From Bacillota bacterium (lineage in GTDB: Bacteria; Bacillota; Sulfobacillia; Sulfobacillales; Sulfobacillaceae), in assembly GCA_021797825.1 (NCBI GenBank), contig JAJZZA010000020.1, positions 1 to 47,572 of the forward strand: 47,572 nucleotides of DNA, given 5' to 3'. Of the stretch, positions 34,601 through 43,253 are shown piece by piece. The translations under genes and the position numbers were made by a program. Position 1 is the stretch's first letter, and every line of letters begins with the position of its first letter. The notes beneath the pieces were generated by a model. It was not told the origin of the DNA and searched no databases. It worked only from the letters and a program-made list of their open reading frames with translations.

Positions 34601-35787
34601 ATACCACCGTCCTCCGCGACAAATGCCAGGCCCGGATGGGCAATATAGTCGCTTAAGGTTTTAAGAAATTGGGCGGCCGGCGCCCCGTCCAGCAAGCGGT
34701 GATCAAACGTCAGACTTAAGGTGGTGTGGGGCCTGACCACAACGGCGCCGTCCCGCACCGCCGGCTTAAGCTCGACGCGTCCCACGCCTAAGATGGCGCA
34801 TTCAGGCTGATTGATAATCGGGGTAAACGCATCGACCCCAAACATGCCGAGATTGGTGATGGTAAAGGTGCCACCGGTCACGTCGTCCACGCTGAGCGTG
34901 TTCTCTCGCGCCGCCTGAGCCAGTCGGGCCAGCTCGCCATCCATGGCGGCCAAGCCCAGGCGGTGGGCGTCACGCACCACCGGAACAATCAGACCGTCGT
35001 CCAAGGCCACCGCGACCCCCAAATGGACCTGTGGCAAAAGATGGATGCGCTCCCCAACCAGCGTGGCGTTCAGCCGGGGATGGCGTTTTAGGGCCGCCGT
35101 GGTCAAAAATGCCAGAACGCTGGTCAGGCTAATCCGCGACGGTCTGGGGGCTGATTCCTGCAGGACGATAAGTTCTCCGGCATCCACCTCGGTCATCAGG
35201 GTCACCGGCGCCGTCTCGCGCAGACTTTGCGCCATCCGCTCGGCGATCGCCGCCCGCATGCCGGCAAAAGGCAGCGTCGTCCACGCGGTCTGGCCGTCTG
35301 CGGACGGCGACGGCTCGATTGGGCGGCCGGCGCTGGCGTAGGCTTCGACATCTTGTTCTTGAATCCGGCCCCCGGGACCGGTGCCGCGCACCCGGGACAA
35401 GTCGACCCCGCGGTCGCGGGCCAACCGCTTCGCCGCCGGGGTGGCCAAGACCGGACCGGCCGCTCGGGCCTCAGAGTCGGCGCGGGTGGAGGCCGGACTC
35501 CCTCCCGCGCCGGCGGCAGCGATGACCGCTGCCCCCGCGGGGAGCGATTCGCCGGCGGCCAGAACATAACCCAGCACCGCACCAATCGGGGCCTTGGCCT
35601 TCACTTCGGCCAAGTGTCGCACAATGCCCGCAGCGGGAGCCGCCACCTTATAGGTTATTTTCTTCGACATCACCTCCAGAATGGGCTGTCCCGCGGTGAC
35701 TTGCGCGCCGTCCGCGCACAGCCAGCGGCCCACCTCGCCCTCGCTCATCGCCATGCCCAATTTTGGCATAATAATCGCCTCTGCCAC
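34597..35787 (-). CDS. acoC: Dihydrolipoamide acyltransferase (E2) of a 2-oxoacid/acetoin dehydrogenase
   Basis: 396 residues in three domains: lipoyl (1-80, IIMPKLGMAMSEGEVGRWL), a peripheral-subunit-binding domain (about 115-150, TPAAKRLARDRGVDLSRVRG), and the catalytic core (from about 165) ending LSLTFDHRLLDGAPAAQFLK with the active-site His. The lipoyl Lys is expected at Lys43 in EVMSKKITYK; the usual DKA triad is SKKI-like here. GTG start with AGGGGAG. The neighbouring acoX-type gene points to acetoin rather than pyruvate as substrate, but this is inference; a PDH role remains possible. Confidence 0.85.
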   Translation of the reverse strand: MAEAIIMPKLGMAMSEGEVGRWLCADGAQVTAGQPILEVMSKKITYKVAAPAAGIVRHLAEVKAKAPIGAVLGYVLAAGESLPAGAAVIAAAGAGGSPASTRADSEARAAGPVLATPAAKRLARDRGVDLSRVRGTGPGGRIQEQDVEAYASAGRPIEPSPSADGQTAWTTLPFAGMRAAIAERMAQSLRETAPVTLMTEVDAGELIVLQESAPRPSRISLTSVLAFLTTAALKRHPRLNATLVGERIHLLPQVHLGVAVALDDGLIVPVVRDAHRLGLAAMDGELARLAQAARENTLSVDDVTGGTFTITNLGMFGVDAFTPIINQPECAILGVGRVELKPAVRDGAVVVRPHTTLSLTFDHRLLDGAPAAQFLKTLSDYIAHPGLAFVAEDGGI

Positions 35788-35841
35788 GGTATTCTCCCCT
35801 TTTGCGCACCGTGCCGTCGCGGGTGCGCACGATTTCTCCGC

Positions 35842-36828
35842 TTAACCCGGCGGTGCCGATGCTGCTTGAAAACATCGCCGGACATCCAGCACACGCGCAC
35901 CCTCAGCCACCTCGTGAACCGTCACCCGCTGGCGTGGGGACACCACCTGCTCACGCTCCCCGTCGAAAGCCAGGCAGCCGGCTGCTGGCTGCAAGGCGAC
36001 GGTCTCCCCCCAAAACACCGGGGATGTTTCCGCAATCGGGACGGCAGCCACCATTCCGGGCGCAATCGGGGCCAACACTTGGCGTCCGCCATCCCCAAAC
36101 CGGACATGGACCGCCGGGGGCGGGTCAGCCATGGCTCCCACCAAGGCCAGGGCTAAAGACCCCAGGCCCACTACGGGAATCTGGGGCGTCAGGATCACGG
36201 CTTCTCGCCACATCCGCCAGTCATAGATGGCCCGGCTGCCCGTAACCAGGTCACGGGTGGCGGCCACATCGACCAAAGCGCTATCGGCCGCCTGACCGTC
36301 AATCGCCACCTCCAGACGCGGATGGAAGCGGGTGACCCGCGCCACCTCGACCTGGCCCTTTGCCACCCAGCCGGCCGCCATGCCCGCCAGGGTGGCGTCA
36401 ATCATGACCGGGAAGGCGTTGTTGGTGCCCGTGGAGATCGCCAGCATGGGCACGCCGGCCGCCTCTTTGGCCACCAGCCGCTGGGTGCCATCGCCACCCA
36501 GGGCGACAATCACCCGCACCCCCTGCCGCACCGCATCCCGGGTCGCGGCTTGAGTATCGTCTGCGCTGGCCAAACCGGGAATGGCGAGCCACCTCACCTC
36601 GAAACGCCAGCGGCGTCCCGCGAGAGCCCGCTCGGCCAGCCCGCCCAAGTCCGGCATAACCCAGACCCGGGAGACGGCGAGCGCGTCCAGCGCCGCCAAA
36701 ATGCGCCGAAGGATCCCGATCTTGTCGATATCCGTAACGATCGGGGCGGGAGCCACCAGCCGCCGCACATCTTTTCCCGCTTGCGGATTGACGATCAGCG
36801 CAACGCTCCCGTCACACGCCAATTTCAT
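35842..36828 (-). CDS. acoX: AcoX-like protein (NAD-kinase-fold, acetoin catabolism)
   Basis: 328 residues. The diacylglycerol/NAD-kinase fold is shown by VALIVNPQAGKDVRRLV near the N-terminus and IVALGGDGTQRLVAKE followed by MLAISTGTNNAFP (GGDGT and TGTNN motifs). The C-terminal part (ALVDVAATRDLVTGSRAIYD, VGLGSLALA) fits the AcoX family found in acetoin dehydrogenase operons, whose biochemical role is unsettled. It overlaps the E1beta stop by 17 bases. Its presence is the main reason to call this cluster acetoin-type. Confidence 0.8.
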   Translation of the reverse strand: MKLACDGSVALIVNPQAGKDVRRLVAPAPIVTDIDKIGILRRILAALDALAVSRVWVMPDLGGLAERALAGRRWRFEVRWLAIPGLASADDTQAATRDAVRQGVRVIVALGGDGTQRLVAKEAAGVPMLAISTGTNNAFPVMIDATLAGMAAGWVAKGQVEVARVTRFHPRLEVAIDGQAADSALVDVAATRDLVTGSRAIYDWRMWREAVILTPQIPVVGLGSLALALVGAMADPPPAVHVRFGDGGRQVLAPIAPGMVAAVPIAETSPVFWGETVALQPAAGCLAFDGEREQVVSPRQRVTVHEVAEGARVLDVRRCFQAASAPPG

Positions 36829-37852
36829 GCCCCATCAGGGTGCGGATGACATGCCCGATGCGTTCGGCGGAGGGCACATAGAGGTCCTCCAAGACGGGGC
36901 TAAAGGGCACCACCGCATGCGGCGCGGTCACCATTTTGGGCGCTTCATCCAGGTATTCCAACGCCTCCGAAGCCACCAGCGCCACCAAGTCCGCAGCCAC
37001 GCTGCACCGGGGATTGTCCTCATCCACCACCACCAGCCGATGGGTCTTCCTCACCGAATTCAAAATAGTGGGGGCATCTAAAGGCGACAACGTCCGCGGG
37101 TCGACCACCTCCACCCCAATGCCGTGCGTTTTGGCCAGGTCCTCGGCCGCCGCCAACGCCAGGGGGACCATCCGCCCGATGGCCACCACCGTTACGTCGT
37201 CCCCCACCCGCTTCACATCGGCTTGGCCCAGTGGAATCACATATTCTCCGTCGGGCACCGGGCCTTCGACGTCATACAGCAGTTTGTGCTCAAAAAAGAT
37301 GACGGGATCGTTGTCGCGAATGGCAGCGGCCAAGAGTCCTTTCGCATCCGCCGGGGTGCTGGGAACCACCGTCTTTAGCCCGGGCATATGGGTAAACACC
37401 GAGTAGTGGCTGCCGGAATGCTGTCCAGCGGCGCGAAACCCCGCCCCGATCATCGTGCGCACCACCATGGGCACGGTGGCTTTGCCACCAAACATGTATC
37501 GCAGCTTGGCTCCCTGGTTATAGATTTGATCCATGCACACCCCGAAGAAATCCACAAACATCAGTTCCGCCACCGGCCGCAGGCCCGTCGCCGCGGCACC
37601 TACCGCGGCCCCGATGTAGCCCGATTCACTAATCGGGGTGTCCAGCACGCGGGCGCGCCCAAATTCCTGCACCAGTCCTTTGGTGACACCCAAAACCCCG
37701 CCCCAGGCTTCCTCCTGCCGGCCTTCAATGTGCTCTAAACTGGCGCCTCCGGCCACATCTTCGCCCATCACGATGACCGTCGGGTCTCGCCGCATTTCCT
37801 GCCGCAAAGCGTCGTTAATGGCTTCCCGAAACGTTATTTGACGCGTGGTCAT
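36812..37852 (-). CDS. acoB: Dehydrogenase E1 component, beta subunit
   Basis: Thiamine-diphosphate enzyme subunit, 346 residues from the ATG at 37852 (seven bases after GGGAGG). ITFREAINDALRQEMRRDP, VIVMGEDVAGG, RVLDTPISESGYIGAAVGAA, ELMFVDFFGVCMDQIYNQGA, AGFRAAGQHSGSHYSVFTHM and VVPSTPADAKGLL are standard for PDH/acetoin E1beta, including the TPP-activating Glu. Located between E1alpha (30 bases upstream) and acoX. Substrate, acetoin or 2-oxoacid, is not determined by these motifs. Confidence 0.9.
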   Translation of the reverse strand: MTTRQITFREAINDALRQEMRRDPTVIVMGEDVAGGASLEHIEGRQEEAWGGVLGVTKGLVQEFGRARVLDTPISESGYIGAAVGAAATGLRPVAELMFVDFFGVCMDQIYNQGAKLRYMFGGKATVPMVVRTMIGAGFRAAGQHSGSHYSVFTHMPGLKTVVPSTPADAKGLLAAAIRDNDPVIFFEHKLLYDVEGPVPDGEYVIPLGQADVKRVGDDVTVVAIGRMVPLALAAAEDLAKTHGIGVEVVDPRTLSPLDAPTILNSVRKTHRLVVVDEDNPRCSVAADLVALVASEALEYLDEAPKMVTAPHAVVPFSPVLEDLYVPSAERIGHVIRTLMGHEIGV

Positions 37853-37897
37853 GGCCATTCCTCCCATTTTGGCGTAGGCTTCGCATCCGCCTCCCGA

Positions 37898-38866
37898 TCA
37901 CGGATAGGACACATAAACATCTTCGAGCAAGGCCGCGTCCGCCGGATAGGCGCTGCTCTCGGCAAAATTGGTCGCCTCCGCGATCATGGTGGCCACCTGC
38001 CGGTCAACCTCGTCAAGCGCGTCCTCCGCCAAAAATTCCTGGTCAAGCACGCGGGCGCGAAACAGGGTCAACGGGTCATGGGCTCGCCACCGCGCTTCGT
38101 CTTCCGGAGTCCGATAGGTCAACGGATCCCCTTGGAAGTGCCCGTAAAAGCGGAAGCCCCGCGCCTCGATGAGGCTCGGCCCTTCGCCGCGCCGCGCCCG
38201 CTGAACGGCTTCATTGGCCACTTCGTACACGGCGAACACATCGTGCGCCGGCACCACCACGCCCGGCATATCGTAGGCCGCCGCCCGATCCGCGATGTTT
38301 TTGACCGAGGCATGATAAGTCCAGGGCGTGGATTCGGCAAAAAGATTGTTCTCACAGACAAAAACCACCGGCAGCTTCCAAATCGACGCCAGGTTCATCG
38401 CCTCGTGCATTGTTCCTTGCTCTGCGGCGCCATCGCCGAAAAAACAGACGGTGACGCCCTTTTTGCCCAGCGTTTTCAACGTCAGACCAGCGCCGACGGC
38501 CAAGGGACCCCCGCCGCCGACGATGCCGTTGGCCCCCAACATTCCTTTACCCACGTCCGCGATGTGCATGGAGCCACCCTTGCCCTTATTGGATCCGGTC
38601 GCCTTGCCAAACAATTCGGCCATCATCTCGCGCACCGAAACCCCCTTGGCGATGCAATGGCCATGTCCGCGATGGGTCGACGTGATGTAGTCGTCATCGC
38701 CGAGGTGAGCCATGATGCCGACGCCGATGGCTTCTTCCCCGGCATAAAGATGCACAAAACCCGGAATGCGTCCCGCTGCAAACAGTTCTGCCACCGCATC
38801 CTCGAAGGATCGAATGAGTTTCATCCGCTCATAGATCCACAACAGCCGCTCGCGCTGGATCTCCAC
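37898..38866 (-). CDS. acoA: Dehydrogenase E1 component, alpha subunit
   Basis: TPP-binding subunit, 322 residues from the GTG at 38866 (SD AAAGGGG; a TTG at 38893 with AGAGG is the alternative start). Motifs: YERMKLIRSFEDAVAELFAA, GEEAIGVGIMAHLGDDDYI, STHRGHGHCIAKGV, the TPP motif VCFFGDGAAEQGTMHEAMNL with VCENN, and MLGANGIVGGGGPLAVGAGL, a block typical of acetoin E1alpha (AcoA). First gene of the operon. Confidence 0.9.
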   Translation of the reverse strand: MEIQRERLLWIYERMKLIRSFEDAVAELFAAGRIPGFVHLYAGEEAIGVGIMAHLGDDDYITSTHRGHGHCIAKGVSVREMMAELFGKATGSNKGKGGSMHIADVGKGMLGANGIVGGGGPLAVGAGLTLKTLGKKGVTVCFFGDGAAEQGTMHEAMNLASIWKLPVVFVCENNLFAESTPWTYHASVKNIADRAAAYDMPGVVVPAHDVFAVYEVANEAVQRARRGEGPSLIEARGFRFYGHFQGDPLTYRTPEDEARWRAHDPLTLFRARVLDQEFLAEDALDEVDRQVATMIAEATNFAESSAYPADAALLEDVYVSYP

Positions 38867-38922
38867 GCGGCCACCCCTTTCCGTTTTAATCAACTTTTGC
38901 CTCTTTCGCCAATTCTCTGTCT

Positions 38923-38951
38923 ATTATATCGCTTGCTGGGGGGGTTGCGTA
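38923..38951 (-). promoter_or_regulatory. Promoter of the aco/lip operon
   Basis: On the minus strand a perfect TATAAT (38928-38923) with TACGCA (38951-38946) 17 bp upstream. The weak -35 suggests activator dependence. No sigma-54 (-24/-12) element was seen, unlike the Bacillus AcoR-controlled operon. Confidence 0.55.
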
Positions 38952-39120
38952 TCGGCCGCAAGACCTGGCCTGCACCGGACCGACCAGGCCACCATCAACC
39001 CCAAACGCGCGCGACCGCCTGCCCGCCCGACTGTTTAACTTCCCCGCGATTTGCCCGTCGTGCCCAAACAGCCCGGCCTGCGAGCTTTCACGGTCACCCG
39101 GAGGCTAGCGGCGCCACGGC

Positions 39121-39221
39121 GGGAAACCACTGTTCCCACCCCGGCTGAGCCAGCCGCGTGCGCTGGCTCTCCACCGCAAGAAGGTCCGGTCGCTTAGCAG
39201 GATTCCCGCCGGGGGTGGAGA
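39121..39221 (+). other. Structured leader upstream of the EAL gene
   Basis: Within the 335-base gene-free stretch 38930-39264, this part can fold into GGGAA/TTCCC (39121-39137), a perfect GAGCCAGC/GCTGGCTC hairpin with a 7-nt loop (39147-39169), and a longer stem TCTCCACC/GGTGGAGA (39168-39175 with 39214-39221). It stops about 44 bases before the EAL start. It does not match the c-di-GMP-I or -II riboswitch consensus that I know. Confidence 0.45.
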
Positions 39222-39264
39222 AGGATCCGGGTGGCGTCTTATTTCACGCGGCGGGAGAGTGCCC

Positions 39265-40470
39265 ATGGCCAAACGGGACCGGATAGCGCAAATTGTGGAC
39301 CAGGCGCTGGTCCAAAATGACATCGACCACGCGTTTCAACCGGTTTGGGATTTGAAAACCGCCCGTCTCATCGGATTTGAGGCGCTGGCGCGATTCCCCG
39401 GCGGGATGGCGCCAGACCGGATCTTTCGCCATGCTTTGATCCGCGGCCGCGGCCGCGCACTTGACGTGTTGTCAGTGCGGACCGCCGTTTATCAAGCCCG
39501 CAGCCTTCCCGGCGTCTTGTTCGTCAATAGCCATCCCGATCATTTGCTGCCCACTCCCGGTACCGCTGCGGGCTCCGTCCTGTCGGCCATCACCCGCTAT
39601 CGGCGGCGCGACGCGCTGGTGCTGGAAATCACCGAGGCCCCGGACCACGACCGGCAGTTAGCCATGGCAGGCTTAGAGCGCGTGCGCCATTTGGGGATCC
39701 GGGTGGCGTTGGACGACGCCGGCACCCGCGCATCCAACGTCGGCCGCCTGCGCTGGGTGCATCCCCGTTACATCAAGATTGATCGCAGCCTCATCGTCCG
39801 CGCCCGGACCGGTCGCGAAAAATCATTGCGGCAGTGGGTCAAGGCCGCGCAGCAAATCGGCGCCACGGTTATTGCCGAGGGCGTGGAAGATCCCGAGTGG
39901 GGCGAGTGGCTCGTGGCCCTTGGCATCGACTGGGTGCAGGGCTACGGCTTTGGCAGACCCGAACCGGCGGCAAGATGGGCCGCGACTCTGCTGGACGCCA
40001 CGCCGCCCATCCATTTGACCGCGGCACTGGCCTCATACAGCCCGCCCGCTTTCGACCAGTGGACCACCCCGGCTCCGCCCATGAGCAACCGCGAGGTGGG
40101 GGAGCTGTTGTTCGACAGTCTGCCCTTTCCGGTCTTTTTTCTCGATGACCAAGGGGCTTTGGCTGGTCTTAACCGGGAGGCTGGCCGATTTTGGGAGGTG
40201 GCGTTGTCCCCCCTCACCCGCCAGCCTTGGCAACAGGCTTTGGGCATTCGGAGCATAACCCCGCCGCTCCCGCCCGCTGCCGAGCTGGCGGCACCTTATT
40301 CCGCGAACACGCATCGGGTGGTCAAACACGACGGACGCGACCTGCTGATAACGCTCCTGATCTACCGGGTCGAAAAGCAAAGTCGCGCCCACCTGGCGGT
40401 CATGGTGGCGGACAATCCCCTGCCCAACAGCCGCGGGCACAATCTCCCCCAGCCGCCCGGCACATTGTAA
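39265..40470 (+). CDS. EAL-domain c-di-GMP phosphodiesterase with C-terminal PAS-like domain
   Basis: 401 residues, no membrane segment. EAL domain (about 15-260): FEALARF (ExLxR), FVNSHP (Asn), LEITEAP (Glu), LDDAGTRASNVGRLR, YIKIDRSLIV, VIAEGVEDPEWGEWL and QGYGFGRPEP. The metal and general-base residues appear kept; the usual DDFG loop reads DDAG. A PAS-like sensor follows (LLFDSLPFPVFFLDDQGALA with GLNREA). It probably hydrolyses c-di-GMP to pGpG under control of the C-terminal domain. The ATG at 39265 follows GGGAGA. A membrane GGDEF gene starts 65 bases downstream, so one operon could hold opposing enzymes. Confidence 0.85.
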   Translation: MAKRDRIAQIVDQALVQNDIDHAFQPVWDLKTARLIGFEALARFPGGMAPDRIFRHALIRGRGRALDVLSVRTAVYQARSLPGVLFVNSHPDHLLPTPGTAAGSVLSAITRYRRRDALVLEITEAPDHDRQLAMAGLERVRHLGIRVALDDAGTRASNVGRLRWVHPRYIKIDRSLIVRARTGREKSLRQWVKAAQQIGATVIAEGVEDPEWGEWLVALGIDWVQGYGFGRPEPAARWAATLLDATPPIHLTAALASYSPPAFDQWTTPAPPMSNREVGELLFDSLPFPVFFLDDQGALAGLNREAGRFWEVALSPLTRQPWQQALGIRSITPPLPPAAELAAPYSANTHRVVKHDGRDLLITLLIYRVEKQSRAHLAVMVADNPLPNSRGHNLPQPPGTL

Positions 40471-40535
40471 GACCGCCTGCCGAGCGCTACGATGAAAATG
40501 GGCGCGCGGCGCGCGCGGAGGGAGGGGGGATTAAA

Positions 40536-42314
40536 TTGGCTTCCTTTCACATCCGCGACAGGTGGAAAGCGGGCAAGAGCCGTCGTCATCCGCTCTCCCT
40601 GCTGCAATGGCTGGCGATCTTTTGGATTCTGGGCGCCAGCATGATGGCGATCGACCTCGGGGGAGTCTACCTGATCTGGCGCTCGGAAAACCATCTGTCG
40701 AGCCAGGTGGTGGGTTATGCCCATGCCGTGGACAGCCTGCAAAGCCAGTTTTACGCCTATGATGGCGCGCTCAACATGTACGTCGGCCTCTCCCCGCACG
40801 CCGTGTCACTGCGTACAGCGACCCTGGCAGCCATCGAACAGCACGGCGCCGCCGTGCAACGGACACTCACCCTGCTGCTGCGAACGGCTCCCGCCCCGGC
40901 GCTCCACAGCCAGGCGGCCACCGCGGCGGCGCTCTTCAAAAGCTACCAAGCCGATGCCCGCCTGGTGTTGCGCGACGTGCAAGCAGGACATTTGGCCGCC
41001 GCCCAGTCCCTGCAGGAAGTCGGCAACGATCCGCGCACCACTCGGGTGGCGGGGGCTATGCAGCGGCTGGATGCCATGAGCAACCAACGCCTGCAGGTGA
41101 GCAGCACCAACGTCCAGCAAGACGGCATGGTGCTGCTGGGGCTCATGAGCCTGGCGGCATTGCTGGTGGGCGGCTTCGCCATCGAAGTACGGGCCCGGGT
41201 CAGGCAGAGTTTCGCCACCGTCAACGCGACCCTCACCCGCATGCTGAACGGTGACTTTACCGCCGAAATCCCGGAGATGGCGCTCGGGGAATTCCAGACC
41301 CTGCGCGCGACCTTGCGTCGCGCGCGGGCCGAGGTTCTTCGCGTCATGGCGGAACGGGATGCGGTTATCGCCCAGCAAGAAGATACGATTCGCCTGCGGG
41401 TCGCGGAGGCCGATCGCCATAGCCGCGCACTGGAAGATCTGCTGACCGTGAGTCACGGCATGATGCGCGACTGGTCGCAGTTTAGCCAGGCCCGAAAGAT
41501 CCTGGGCCCCTTGGTGGAGTTGGTCGGAGCCAATGGCGTCAGTTTGTGGGGATGTGAACCCTGGCGCGAACTCTTTCGCTGGGGAGACCTCCCCTGGGAC
41601 CCCTTGGGGCCCGAGCCGCTCCGCGCCCAGGCCGCAACCCTATCGCGCAGCGAGGCCCTGTGGGGCAACCTGATCCCCATCAACAACCATTTAGTGCTCG
41701 TCGTCCGCTGGCGCACGCATTTGTCGGGGCGGGGGTTGCTCGCCATGGTGCGTTGGGGCGAGCAGGGCTGGCCTGATCCGGACCGCCGGCTAGCGGTCTT
41801 AATCAGCACCCAAGTACAGCTTCTTAGCGACAACGGCAGCCTGTTTCGCGAAGTACAGCAGCGAGCCGTAACGGATAGCTTAACCGGTCTTTGGAACCGC
41901 TGGCAATTGTGGGACGACTTGCACGCCCAGTCCCGGCCACTCGGCATGGCGTTGCTGCTGGTCGATCTCGACTATTTAAAACAGATTAACGACACCGGGG
42001 GCCACCAAGCCGGGGACGACGCGCTGCAGCGGGTGGCCCAGGCCCTGCGGGAGGCGGCCGGGGCGGGAGGCAAAGTCTATCGCATCGGAGGCGATGAGTT
42101 TGTCGCCGTTTTCGACCGGCCCGACGCCGCCGCCTGCCAAGCCGTGTTTGCGAGGACCGCCGCCGCGCTGGCTCCCGAATTTTCCTTGAGCGGCGGCATT
42201 GCCCTCGCCAGCGGAAGCAACGCGGGAGAACCGGAGCAGCTCATGCGCCGGGCGGACGCGGCCCTTTACCGCGCCAAAGCCGCTGGCCGCGGTCAGGTCG
42301 CGCTGGCCGAGTGA
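40536..42314 (+). CDS. Membrane-bound GGDEF diguanylate cyclase
   Basis: 592 residues if translation starts at the TTG at 40536, six bases after a G-rich SD (GGAGGGAGGGGGG). Layout: basic N-terminus, membrane helix (about 25-45), extracytoplasmic four-helix-type sensor (50-190), second membrane helix (195-215), HAMP-like and coiled region (220-300), a GAF-like part, and GGDEF (from about 440). The latter has VTDSLTGLWNRWQLWDDLHA, LVDLDYLKQIND and the intact active site YRIGGDEFVAVF. The RxxD inhibitory site ahead of GGDEF is absent, so product inhibition is probably weak. Follows the EAL gene. Confidence 0.88.
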   Translation: MASFHIRDRWKAGKSRRHPLSLLQWLAIFWILGASMMAIDLGGVYLIWRSENHLSSQVVGYAHAVDSLQSQFYAYDGALNMYVGLSPHAVSLRTATLAAIEQHGAAVQRTLTLLLRTAPAPALHSQAATAAALFKSYQADARLVLRDVQAGHLAAAQSLQEVGNDPRTTRVAGAMQRLDAMSNQRLQVSSTNVQQDGMVLLGLMSLAALLVGGFAIEVRARVRQSFATVNATLTRMLNGDFTAEIPEMALGEFQTLRATLRRARAEVLRVMAERDAVIAQQEDTIRLRVAEADRHSRALEDLLTVSHGMMRDWSQFSQARKILGPLVELVGANGVSLWGCEPWRELFRWGDLPWDPLGPEPLRAQAATLSRSEALWGNLIPINNHLVLVVRWRTHLSGRGLLAMVRWGEQGWPDPDRRLAVLISTQVQLLSDNGSLFREVQQRAVTDSLTGLWNRWQLWDDLHAQSRPLGMALLLVDLDYLKQINDTGGHQAGDDALQRVAQALREAAGAGGKVYRIGGDEFVAVFDRPDAAACQAVFARTAAALAPEFSLSGGIALASGSNAGEPEQLMRRADAALYRAKAAGRGQVALAE

Positions 42315-42323
42315 GCCCTGGCC

Positions 42324-42352
42324 GTGCCCCCGCCGGGGAAAAGGTGGGGCAC
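42324..42352. terminator. Weak hairpin between the GGDEF and SDR genes
   Basis: GTGCCCC (42324-42330) pairs with GGGGCAC (42346-42352) across a 15-nt loop, 10 bases after the GGDEF stop. No T-run. The rest of the 140-base convergent gap shows another small stem (GGCGC/GCGCC) only. Confidence 0.35.
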
Positions 42353-42456
42353 ATCGCGACTCACCGGACGGTTCGCATGGGTGCGATAACCCCCATATGC
42401 TCCCCGGCACCCAAACCAAGCTCGCACAGGTTCGGCGCAACGGGTAAGGCGCCGGG

Positions 42457-43224
42457 TTATACGGTCCGGCCCCCGGCCACATCAAGACAGGTGCCGGTGA
42501 CCAGCGCGGCCTCGTCCGACGCTAAATACAGCGCGGCGAAGGCGATATCGCGCGGAGTCGCCAAGCGCCCGAGGGGAATCGTGTCGGCGAATTGTTGGCG
42601 CCCTGCCTGGATCCCGGATTCACTGGGCGCGCCAATAAATTCATTCAACATCGGCGTGTCGACCGCCACGGGATTTATCGCGTTGACCCGGATATGAAAC
42701 GGCGCCAGTTCCAGCGCTAACGATCCGGTCAATACCGATACCGCTCCTTTGGAGGCATTGTAGGGGGTTAAACCCGGGCGCGGACGCACCGCCGCCGTCG
42801 ATGAGGTGTTAAGAATGACTCCGGATTGTTGGTCTTTCATTATAGGAATCACCGCCCGGCACATCAGGAAGAGGCTTTTCACATTGACTGCCATGATCGT
42901 ATCCCAAAGATCTTCCGTGACCTCTTCCAGCGGAGTGAAGGCCATCGGCACCCCCGCATTGTTGAATACGATGTCGATTTGATGAAACTGCTGCCGCGCC
43001 GTTTCGATAAGCGCATCGATATCTGATGCTTTGGTGACGTCACAAGCTACCCCCCGCCCTTTGCCTCCCTGTTGGCGGATGTCGCGGGCGGTGGCCTCGG
43101 CTGATTGCAGATTAATATCCGCCGCCACGATGCTTGCCCCCTCTTGGGCAAATAACAGCGCACTCGCGCGTCCAATCCCCGAACCGGCTCCGGTAATGAT
43201 CGCGTGTTTACCAGCCAATCGCAT
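42457..43224 (-). CDS. Short-chain dehydrogenase/reductase
   Basis: 255 residues, classical SDR. NAD(P)-binding IITGAGSGIGRASALLFA with an acidic residue at the end of strand 2 (AADINLQS), which favours NAD. NNAG motif FNNAGVPMAF, catalytic Ser in VILNTSSTAAV, YNASK in LTPYNASKGAVSVLTG, and C-terminal ASDEAALVTGTCLDVAGG. SD AAAGGGG. It follows the ALDH gene by 29 bases, so the pair could oxidise an alcohol to an acid via the aldehyde. Substrate unknown. Confidence 0.92.
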   Translation of the reverse strand: MRLAGKHAIITGAGSGIGRASALLFAQEGASIVAADINLQSAEATARDIRQQGGKGRGVACDVTKASDIDALIETARQQFHQIDIVFNNAGVPMAFTPLEEVTEDLWDTIMAVNVKSLFLMCRAVIPIMKDQQSGVILNTSSTAAVRPRPGLTPYNASKGAVSVLTGSLALELAPFHIRVNAINPVAVDTPMLNEFIGAPSESGIQAGRQQFADTIPLGRLATPRDIAFAALYLASDEAALVTGTCLDVAGGRTV

Positions 43225-43253
43225 TGCAAACGGCCCCTTTCGCTCTCTTTTAC

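Noticed and set aside
38930-39264. Known c-di-GMP or cobalamin riboswitch ahead of the EAL gene
   Set aside because: Conserved core sequences of those classes could not be found; only generic stems are visible.
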